64,000 nucleotides of DNA from Thermophagus xiamenensis (GTDB taxonomy: Bacteria > Bacteroidota > Bacteroidia > Bacteroidales > Marinilabiliaceae), in the NCBI RefSeq assembly GCF_900112795.1, contig NZ_FONA01000015.1:43470-107469 (forward strand), in the 5' to 3' direction. Below are positions 28,401 to 34,691 of the stretch, piece by piece. The notes beneath the pieces are model-generated. The model worked only from the letters and a program-made list of their open reading frames with translations. It was not told where the DNA came from and did not search any database. The translations under genes were made by a program, and so were the position numbers. The number at the start of each line of letters is the position of its first letter. Position 1 is the first letter of the stretch.

Positions 28401-28573
28401 TGGGGCAAGTTCGACTCTATTTAGCTGCACGTAATTTATGGACTTTTACCGATTACTCTGGTATGGACCCAGAAGTAGGATATGGTGATGATGAGCCTTT
28501 TGTCTCAGGAATTGACCTTGGGTTTTATCCCTCTCCTCGTACTTTCTTATTCGGTGTTAACATAAAATTCTAA
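25442..28573 (+). CDS. SusC/RagA-family TonB-linked outer membrane transporter
   Basis: 1043 residues. Signal peptide (MKKTVLFFILGLCQTIAVIAQ), a carboxypeptidase-regulatory-like domain (about 22-100, GRVSDTSGLPIPGATVHEKG), then VVVIGYGVQKKKLTTGA, the plug domain with DAASAAIYGARAANGVILVTTK, and a 22-strand-type barrel ending in FGVNIKF. Family members import oligosaccharides or peptides through the outer membrane with energy from TonB-ExbBD and a SusD lid. It is followed by its susD partner after 24 bases. No glycoside hydrolase or regulator gene lies next to the pair, so the substrate cannot be inferred. Confidence 0.95.
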   Translation: MKKTVLFFILGLCQTIAVIAQVTVNGRVSDTSGLPIPGATVHEKGTQNGVITDVNGNYRIQVSGEQSILVFSFVGMETQEILVGGQDKIDVILEEALTDLEEVVVIGYGVQKKKLTTGANLNISGDDLQSQKTSEPLEAIQSQSPGVNIIQSSGMPGEGFKVNIRGLGTIGNSAPLYVIDGVAGGDINNLNPADIESIDVLKDAASAAIYGARAANGVILVTTKQGKKGKMEVSYDGYFGFQDIENMVEPLNAKQFMEIYNEERVVSGKEPIDFASIIPELYQKLQSGTWNGTNWLKETYNKNAPIQNHAISISGGSDQSVFSLGFSYASQEGVFGKPVEPHHDKYTFRLNSNHVILEKNGQNIIRIGETLNFSSRERSGIAVGGMYWNDIRNMLVGNPLVPVYNDDGEYFASDDLDQAGLSSLSSRIYNPLAQMHLNRGMNETTTYNINSNAFIEIQPIPKLIFRSSYGFKMNSSRYRSFQPEYNLAGDVTLSPGRITQSSGNGHDWTFENTLNYSFDLGFNSFDILIGQSAEKWGLGEEMETINANPTFESYKNAYIDTTDGLTTGVTSLSGGPFDNRGSLASFFGRVNYDFNEKYLLTFVMRADGSSNFAKGNRWGYFPSISAGWVLSEEDFIKDLDFFDFLKLRGSWGQNGNHDIESFQYLSIIGFDDENNYTFGLDKTQQQLGGYPAILPNPDVTWETSEQVDIGLDAYFLKSKLQLTFDYYKKTTKDWLVEPPILDSDGPAPAYVNGGDIVNKGFEFSLRWNDTLGPIDYSAHFNFSHNDNEVTKLGNASGYIASEANIISQGTDPVWRVETGYPVGYFYGYKTAGIFQNQQQIDNWTHGFLQENPQPGDVIFLDTNGDGAVTPDDKTMIGNPHPDIRIGFGFSLNYKGLDFSFSGKGAFGHQILKSYRSFADNEFRNYTTEILNRWHGEGTSNSFPRLTAGNGTNRINISEIYIEDGDFIKISNVTLGYDFKKLITDIPLGQVRLYLAARNLWTFTDYSGMDPEVGYGDDEPFVSGIDLGFYPSPRTFLFGVNIKF

Positions 28574-28597
28574 AACGGTAATCTAAAAGCAATAGTT

Positions 28598-30337
28598 ATG
28601 AAAAAAATTATATATATATCATTTCTAGGACTACTATTATTGGGATGTGAGGACTTTTTGGATCAAGAACCTCTAACTCAAAAAACTTCAGCCAACTGGC
28701 CTCAAACTGAAGAGGACGTTAAACAAATGATGGCTGGTATTTATACCACAATGAACAATGCCCAAAGATTTGCAGACAAAAGCTATTTCTTTGTTTGCGA
28801 AATTGCCAGTGATGATAAATTGGGTGGTGGAGGTGTCAATGATACTAAGGCACAATCATATGAAACTTTTCAGTATTCTGATCCGGAAATGCTTGACCAT
28901 GCTTGGGAACAAGCCTATGAAGGAATTTACAGAGCAAATTATGCCCTGGAAAATCTCGATAAGCTGGCTGAGGAAGTTATTGATCAGACCATGAAAAATC
29001 AGTATAAAGGTGAAGCTTTATTTTTAAGAGCTTGGTTTCATTATCAATTGGCAACCCTCTTTGGCGAAGTACCTCTTAAAATTTCTACCGAAGCGGGGAA
29101 TTTACCCAAAGCTTCTGCTGCAACTCTATACGGACAAATGGCTTTAGATTTAAAAACTGCAATTGATATTATGCCTAAGCTCTCTTATGATCAAATTGAG
29201 GCAGGACGTGTAACCCGATGGGCTGCTGAGGCTCTGATGGGAAGAATTTTCCTTTTTTATACCGGGTTTTATAACCAGGAATCGATCGATTTACCTGATG
29301 GTGGCAAAGTTACTAAGCAGGATGTAATAGGTTGGTTAGAAGATTGTTATGAGAATAGCGGGCATTCTTTAGTTAACGATTTTCATGAACTTTGGCCATA
29401 TACCAACTCTGCTACTATTGATGATTATGAATATATCCAAAATTATATGGCCGAAACAGGAAAGAGTCTTTCATACGCCAATGAAAATGGCCGAAATCCC
29501 GAAACCGTGTTTGCCTTAAAATTTTCTTTTTTCTCCGATTGGGGTGTTAAAAGAGGGTATTCAAACCAATATCAATTATATTTTGCCTTGCGTGGCTTGC
29601 AATCCTTGGAAAACACATACCCATTTGCGGGTGGATGGGGACAAGGAAACTCTGTTCCTAAAAGTCTTGTTGATCAATGGATTGCTGATGAACCCAATGA
29701 TCCAAGATTTGGGGCTTCCATTATGAATATTGAAGAGGAAGTAATTCCTTTAGGTTACCAAAGAGGTGCTTGGGACTTTGTTTTAGAAAGCAATTATTGG
29801 GGGAAAAAATATAACGGTGTGACAGCTAGAGGCAGCGACGGAGAACTCAAACACGATTATACTGTAGTTCTTTATGGAAACAATAACAATAATCAATTGT
29901 CTCACAATGATGATTTAGTATTTATTAGATTCGCTGACGTCCTTTTGATGTTATCGGAACTTAAGGAAGATGCTTTTTACATGAATGAAGTGAGAGCCCG
30001 TGCAGGTTTGCCGCCTGTAAGTTATTCATTAGAGAATCTTCAAAAGGAACGTCGATATGAATTTGCATTTGAAGGATTAAGATGGAACGATATGCGACGC
30101 TGGGGAGATGATTATACCAAACAAGCTCTTGAACTTCAAAATGGTGTTCCTGTCTATAATTTTGGTCAACCAGATACGCATAGCGCCTTACATCCCGATG
30201 GTTACAGTGCCCGTTACGACGCTACTAAAGGATTTTTCCCAATCCCTCAAAAGCAAATTGACCTCTCTGAAGGCCTATTAGAACAGAATGATGGCTACAA
30301 AAATGGTGAAGGGCTCTATCCTGGATGGACTAACTAA
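28598..30337 (+). CDS. SusD/RagB-family nutrient-binding outer membrane lipoprotein
   Basis: 579 residues. Lipoprotein signal with lipobox LLGC (Cys17) followed by EDFLDQEPLT, the standard SusD beginning. TPR-like helices follow, e.g. GEALFLRAWFHYQLATLFGEVPL, and the C-terminal block ERRYEFAFEGLRWNDMRRW with the terminal FFPIPQKQIDLSEGLLEQNDGY is typical. It forms the surface lid of the SusC transporter. A strong terminator closes the unit. Confidence 0.95.
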   Translation: MKKIIYISFLGLLLLGCEDFLDQEPLTQKTSANWPQTEEDVKQMMAGIYTTMNNAQRFADKSYFFVCEIASDDKLGGGGVNDTKAQSYETFQYSDPEMLDHAWEQAYEGIYRANYALENLDKLAEEVIDQTMKNQYKGEALFLRAWFHYQLATLFGEVPLKISTEAGNLPKASAATLYGQMALDLKTAIDIMPKLSYDQIEAGRVTRWAAEALMGRIFLFYTGFYNQESIDLPDGGKVTKQDVIGWLEDCYENSGHSLVNDFHELWPYTNSATIDDYEYIQNYMAETGKSLSYANENGRNPETVFALKFSFFSDWGVKRGYSNQYQLYFALRGLQSLENTYPFAGGWGQGNSVPKSLVDQWIADEPNDPRFGASIMNIEEEVIPLGYQRGAWDFVLESNYWGKKYNGVTARGSDGELKHDYTVVLYGNNNNNQLSHNDDLVFIRFADVLLMLSELKEDAFYMNEVRARAGLPPVSYSLENLQKERRYEFAFEGLRWNDMRRWGDDYTKQALELQNGVPVYNFGQPDTHSALHPDGYSARYDATKGFFPIPQKQIDLSEGLLEQNDGYKNGEGLYPGWTN

Positions 30338-30364
30338 GGGACTAAATTAGCTTATTTTTTAAAG

Positions 30365-30400
30365 GAGTGCTGCTCAAACTTATGGGCAGCACTCTTTTTT
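30365..30400 (+). terminator. intrinsic terminator of susCD
   Basis: A perfect 9-base stem (GAGTGCTGC at 30365-30373 with GCAGCACTC at 30386-30394), a 12-base loop and a run of T. It begins 28 bases past the susD stop. Confidence 0.92.
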
Positions 30401-30553
30401 TACGAAGGAAACAAGCATAACCAATTTAAGCTTGTCACAAGAAAAAATCTATAAATTTTCCATCATGTGTAAACTTTTAGACTTATCCTTTATAGGACAG
30501 CTATAAAATAGACATTTTTTCTTTTTTTGAACCCAAAATCCAAAATACTATTC

Positions 30554-30637
30554 AGTGAGCACTATGGGTCTCTCAAGGGCGGCTGAGGCACGAAGCCGTT
30601 TATATACCCTTGACAGGTTCTGATTGCTCACTTTTTT
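30554..30637 (+). ncRNA. candidate structured small RNA with terminator-like 3' end
   Basis: Three nested helices can form on the plus strand: an outer stem AGTGAGCA (30554-30561) with TGCTCACT (30625-30632); a middle stem TCAAGGG (30573-30579) with CCCTTGA (30607-30613); an inner stem CGGCT (30580-30584) with AGCCG (30594-30598) closing the 9-base loop GAGGCACGA. A run of T follows the outer stem at once. The middle and inner stems abut on the left and are split by the bulge TTTATATA on the right. It lies between the susCD terminator and the protease gene and matches no family I can name. A promoter for it is not clear. Confidence 0.5.
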
Positions 30638-30683
30638 GTCATACGAAGTTTGGTTGAAGAATAAATACATTCACAGAAAAAAT

Positions 30684-30691
30684 TATCTTTG
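30684..30691 (+). promoter_or_regulatory. possible -7 element upstream of the CPBP protease
   Basis: TATCTTTG fits the TAnnTTTG consensus. No well-spaced TTTG lies upstream, so the assignment is weak. The rest of 30638-30831 shows no ORF. Confidence 0.3.
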
Positions 30692-30831
30692 TGGCTCTTT
30701 TGTTAAAAAATGTAAACGCAAAAAGAGAGGCAAATTTAACAGCAGATAAATATTAATCAGCTTAGTAGGGTGGTACTTTTTATCCCACTATACAGTTCGG
30801 CTAATTTGATAACCATAATGATTGTATTACG

Positions 30832-31542
30832 ATGAAAACAGCACTTCAAACAAAAGAGAATAAGCTGGTTCTTAGCCTTACCATATTATTATTGTTAACG
30901 GTCAATTACATAATCAGCATATTCATCGACCGGCATTTGACCGATATCACGGCCTATGATAGCTTAGGGTTTTGGCTTATGATTTCCAATTTCACCTTGA
31001 TGACATTAATTGTTATAGGTTATAAAAAGTATGCAAATTTAAAATGGCGTGATTTGGGACTGGGAAAACCCCAAAATTGGTGGCAACCAATTCTTGTGTT
31101 TGTTGGATTATATGTTGCTTTTCAGTTGTTTGCCCGCTATGTTTCGCCTGAAATCGTTAAGCTTGGTGACCGACCAAATGTTTCTCATTTGATGAGTTTA
31201 AAAGGAAATATGCAAGGGCTTGTCATCGCCCTGGTGGTAGTATGGATTACTGCCGCTTTTTTGGAAGAACTCATTTTTCGGGGATTCTTGCTTAATGCAA
31301 TCAACAAATTGTTAGGCAGCACTAAATGGTCGATGTGGGCTTCTGTGGTTATTAGTTCTGTCATCTTTGGCCTCATTCATGCCTATCAAGGCATTACCGG
31401 TATCTTGATTACCGGAAGCGTTGGTTTTATTTTTGGGTTGGCTTTTATCATTAATGGAAGAAGGCTTTGGCCCGTAATGCTCATGCACGGAATAATAGAT
31501 ACCATTTCTTTCATTAGCATATACCAAATGGAAGCGCTCTGA
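30832..31542 (+). CDS. CPBP-family intramembrane glutamic endopeptidase
   Basis: 236 residues with six or seven hydrophobic segments. The family motifs are EELIFRGFLLNAI (catalytic Glu pair and Arg) and SSVIFGLIHAYQGITG (His), followed by FIINGRRLWPVMLMHGIIDT. Members are membrane proteases related to the CAAX protease Rce1 and to bacteriocin self-immunity proteins. The target here is unknown. A fragment of an exporter gene begins within its last codons in another frame, which suggests recombination at its 3' end. Confidence 0.88.
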   Translation: MKTALQTKENKLVLSLTILLLLTVNYIISIFIDRHLTDITAYDSLGFWLMISNFTLMTLIVIGYKKYANLKWRDLGLGKPQNWWQPILVFVGLYVAFQLFARYVSPEIVKLGDRPNVSHLMSLKGNMQGLVIALVVVWITAAFLEELIFRGFLLNAINKLLGSTKWSMWASVVISSVIFGLIHAYQGITGILITGSVGFIFGLAFIINGRRLWPVMLMHGIIDTISFISIYQMEAL

Positions 31543-31895
31543 TTATCACTTCTTTGCAAACAAATTCGTTAAATCAACTGCCTAAGAAATATATGGCTCA
31601 CAGTGTTGCCATTTTAATCACCTCACAACAAATTGCTGCCGCTTTGGGGACTTCTTTATTTATTGGATTAATGGGCGCCAAATATGTCAAATGTCTTGAG
31701 CGTGTAGAGAAACCGGAAGTTACACAACAACATCTGGCAACAATTGAAGGTGCGACTTTTGCATTTACAGTGGCCCTTGGAATGACTTAAACGGGTTTGC
31801 TTTTGTCTTTTTTCATTAAACGAAGAAAACATTTTTTTACCAAAACAGAAGTTATATACGCACATATATTCTCCAGGGAAAAGCCAATATCCTAA
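31539..31895 (+). pseudogene. C-terminal remnant of a DHA2-type (EmrB/QacA-like) MFS exporter
   Basis: The frame reads SLQTNSLNQLPKKYMAHSVAILITSQQIAAALGTSLFIGLMG, which matches the segment before the last two membrane helices of 14-helix drug exporters. After AFTVALGMT there is a TAA stop (31788-31790), and the same frame continues with TGLLLSFFIKRRKHFF, the expected last helix and basic tail. The gene thus lost its first about 400 residues and carries an in-frame stop. It starts inside the end of the protease gene. Confidence 0.75.
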
Positions 31896-31936
31896 ATTCA
31901 GGTGACCACTAATATGATTCTATTTGTTATTAATAG

Positions 31937-31974
31937 GTGCACCATACATCCTTTTTAAGGCATGTATTGTGCAC
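31937..31974. other. 38-base perfect-arm hairpin
   Basis: Stepwise arms GTGCAC, ATACAT and CCTT (31937-31953) pair with AAGG, ATGTAT and GTGCAC (31957-31974), with one unpaired base pair between segments. No T-run follows, so it is not a usual terminator. It could be an operator, a decayed repeat end or an RNA element. The surrounding 31896-32142 shows no ORF. Confidence 0.45.
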
Positions 31975-32142
31975 ATGGTCATTCTACGGTAAATAAATGC
32001 AACTCAAGGTATGGATATAATTACGAATGCCTTCAGTCACAGTCTTTCGTGTCTGGGAAACCACTCCCGAAAAAAATATGCATGCAAAGTGTGATTTTTC
32101 AATATTTCTGCGAATAATAAACTAAACATTTAAATTTATTCA

Positions 32143-32526
32143 ATGAAACGAGCATGGCGGCTTTTGCCACAAAAGAGCATGTAAAACAACACAGGCAGAA
32201 GGCAGAAGAAGTGATTAGTCATTAGTAAACAATTGGTTAGTATTAAATAACTAACGACTAACCACTAACGACTACTTATAAGAAGCAATATATCAATGAA
32301 GTAAGTAATCTTAATACGGATGAAACGAGCATGGCAAGAAGGTTTTCCACAATAAGAACATGTATAAACTTAAGTCATGCGAGTTCCATCCGGCCAATAA
32401 CTTAGATAAATTTTATACGGATGAAACGAGCATGACAATGAGAGATTTTCACAAAAGAGAATGTATCAAACTCTTTGTCATGCGAGTTCCATTCGGCCAA
32501 TGAGTTAAATAAATTATATACGAATG
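32143..32526. repeat. three tandem interspersed repeats (one long, two short)
   Basis: A long copy (32143-32321) and two short copies (32320-32422, 32421-32526) lie head to tail, each starting ATGAAACGAGCATG and ending near TATACGGAT or TATACGAAT, so each end flows into the next start. In the last copy the arms ATGACAATGAG (32432-32442) and CTCTTTGTCAT (32471-32481) pair with one mismatch. The block lies directly upstream of the sigma factor gene. Confidence 0.8.
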
Positions 32527-32540
32527 AATAATTACAGAAT

Positions 32541-33056
32541 ATGTCCCCAATGAAGGAAAACAAAAAAGAAGAATTCCTATCCACAATAGATACGCATAAA
32601 AAGATTATCTATAAAGTGGTCAATTCCTATTGCAAGAATAAAGAAGACAGAAAGGATTTGGAGCAAGAGATCATTATTCAGTTATGGAACTCATTTGACA
32701 AATATAATGCTGAATACAAATATTCTACCTGGATGTATCGAATTGCACTTAATGTTGCAATTTCCTTTTACAGGAAAGAGAAAAAATGGTTGGTTATAAA
32801 TGATTTTTATAACCAGGACTCTATCTATACTATAGAAGATCAAAATGACAACAAAACAGAATTAGATCAAAATATTAAATTGTTACAAGAATACATTAAT
32901 AAACTGAATGAATTGAATAAGGCTCTGATGTTGTTGTATTTGGAAGAAAAAACGTACGATGAGATAGCAGAAATTTTGGGGATATCAAAAACCAATGTGG
33001 CAACAAAAATCAGTAGACTTAAACTGAAATTAAAAAAGGAATTTAAAAAAATTTAA
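32541..33056 (+). CDS. ECF-type RNA polymerase sigma factor
   Basis: 171 residues. Region 2 is visible as YKVVNSYCKNKEDRKDLEQEIIIQLWNSFDKY with STWMYRIALNVAISFYRK. Region 4 is visible as LNKALMLLYLEEKTYDEIAEILGISKTNVATKISRLKLKLK, a helix-turn-helix for -35 binding. The lysine-rich start offers ATG at 32541 or at 32550. The next gene begins 4 bases after the stop and encodes a membrane protein, probably its partner. No SusC/FecR-type anti-sigma pair is near. Confidence 0.92.
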   Translation: MSPMKENKKEEFLSTIDTHKKIIYKVVNSYCKNKEDRKDLEQEIIIQLWNSFDKYNAEYKYSTWMYRIALNVAISFYRKEKKWLVINDFYNQDSIYTIEDQNDNKTELDQNIKLLQEYINKLNELNKALMLLYLEEKTYDEIAEILGISKTNVATKISRLKLKLKKEFKKI

Positions 33057-33060
33057 GGTA

Positions 33061-33726
33061 ATGGACGCAGTTGAATTAAATAAAATTATGAAAGCCTACG
33101 ATAATAAATTGGATAAAACACTCCAATTAAATTTATCACCTATGAATGAGTTACAGCTTAAAAAAACTCAAAACAGCACAAAGAAAATTCTTAGATCCAG
33201 AATTTATGAGGTTGTGATATTTAGTTTCTTAGCCATTTTTTTAGGGCGGTATATCGCTAATAATTGGGAGCAAACTCATTTGGTAATTAGTGGATTTATC
33301 CTTCATGTTTTCTCTTTGATTGCATTAGTGGGTAGTATAGGGCAGGTTGTATTATTGCAACAAATCGACTTTTCAAAACCAATTATTGAGATCAGAAAAA
33401 AGATAGAGCTGGTAAATTCTCATGGATTATTATTTGGCAAATTAATTTTTCTTTCAGTGCCGGTTTGGTGGTCGTATGCAATTGTCGGACTTGACTTTTT
33501 TGGGGGGATTGATATATATGTTTATTTAGACCATGATTTTGTGGTTAGATATTTAGTGCTCAACTTCCTTCTGATAATTCCACTGGTTTGGCTCTTTAAT
33601 AAATTATCGTATAAAAATCTGCACATAAAATGGGTGAGAAAAACCATAAGATTATTTACCGGAACAGAAACAATGAAGGCTTTGGATTTTTTATCCGATA
33701 TTGAGGAGTTTAAAAATAAATATTGA
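33061..33726 (+). CDS. membrane protein linked to the ECF sigma factor, possible anti-sigma factor
   Basis: 221 residues. A soluble N-terminus of about 55 residues (VELNKIMKAYDNKLDKTLQLN) precedes four hydrophobic segments (about residues 58-75, 80-100, 130-150, 165-185). A charged C-terminal tail ends in LDFLSDIEEFKNKY. I do not recognise a named family. The tight coupling to the sigma gene and the cytosolic-N, membrane-C layout suggest it holds the sigma factor at the membrane, but no zinc-binding anti-sigma motif (HxxxCxxC) is present. Confidence 0.7.
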   Translation: MDAVELNKIMKAYDNKLDKTLQLNLSPMNELQLKKTQNSTKKILRSRIYEVVIFSFLAIFLGRYIANNWEQTHLVISGFILHVFSLIALVGSIGQVVLLQQIDFSKPIIEIRKKIELVNSHGLLFGKLIFLSVPVWWSYAIVGLDFFGGIDIYVYLDHDFVVRYLVLNFLLIIPLVWLFNKLSYKNLHIKWVRKTIRLFTGTETMKALDFLSDIEEFKNKY

Positions 33727-33795
33727 ACCTTGTATTGTTTTGGGGTACTAAGTCATCTTTTTTAACTATTGGATATTCCGGAGCAACTGACCACT

Positions 33796-34691
33796 AACCA
33801 GTAAAAATCCCTTCTGCCTTCTGCCTGTGAACTGGTTAATTTGTAACAATTCCACTATGGTCCGATAGACTCAAAAAACGCAGAGACGCCATGACGCAGA
33901 GAAAAAATAAATTTTCAGGTGCTGGATGGTTAGATAAAAGAAGGAAGTCAGAAGCCAGACGTCAGAAGTCAGAAACCGGTTTTTAAAAATGATATAGGTG
34001 GAAATAAATAGATATATGATAGAAATAAAGTAGGCATAAATATCCTAACGACTTAATCGTCTAACGGCCTAACGGGCTAACCAGTAAAAATCCCTTCTGC
34101 CTCCTGCCTGTGCACGGGTTAACTTGTAATAATTCCACAATGGTCCGATAGTCTCAAAAAACGCAGAGACGCCATGACGCAGAGAAAAAAATAAATTTTC
34201 AGATGCTGGATGGATAGATAAAAGAAGGAAGTCAGAAGCCAGACGTCAAAAGTCAGAAACCGGTTTTTAAAAATGATATAAGTGGAAATAAATAGATATA
34301 TGATAGAAATAAAGTAGGCATAAATAGCCTAACGACCTAATCGTCTAACGCCTAACGGGCTAACCAGTAAAAATTCCTTCTGCCTTCTGCCTGTGCACTG
34401 GTTAATTTGTAACAATTCCACTATGGTCCGATAGACTCAAAAAACGCAGAGACACCATGACGCAGAGAAAAAATAAATTTTCAGATGCTGGATGGATAGA
34501 TAAAAGAAGGAAGTCAGAAGCCAGACGTCAGAAGTCAGAAACCGGTTTTTAAAAATGATATAGGTGGAAATAAATAGATATATGATAGAAATAAAGTAGG
34601 CATAAATAGCCTAACGACCTAATCGTCTAACGGCCTAACGGGCTAACCAGTAAAAATCCCTTCTGCCTTCTGCCTGTGCACTGGTTAACTT
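33796..34691. repeat. 283-bp tandem repeat (three full units and part of a fourth) abutting the CRISPR trailer
   Basis: Units start at 33796, 34079 and 34362, and a fourth begins at 34645 and runs into the array. Each contains an ACGCAGAGAC-type block, a GAAGTCAGAAGCCAGACGTC block, a TCTAACG/CTAACGGGC word block and a CTTCTGCCTGTGCAC-like block. Each also has a degenerate CRISPR repeat with the core AATTCCACTATGGTCCGAT: 33843-33872, 34126-34155 and 34409-34438 (the second has ACAATGG). These sit exactly 283 bases apart and from the terminal true repeat at 34692. No ORF is supported in 33727-34691. Confidence 0.9.

Noticed and set aside
33907..33921. A 13-base AATTTTCAGGTGC shared by the trailer units and the region upstream of cas10 (about 24608)
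   Set aside because: Too short and AT-rich to show common origin without more flanking identity.
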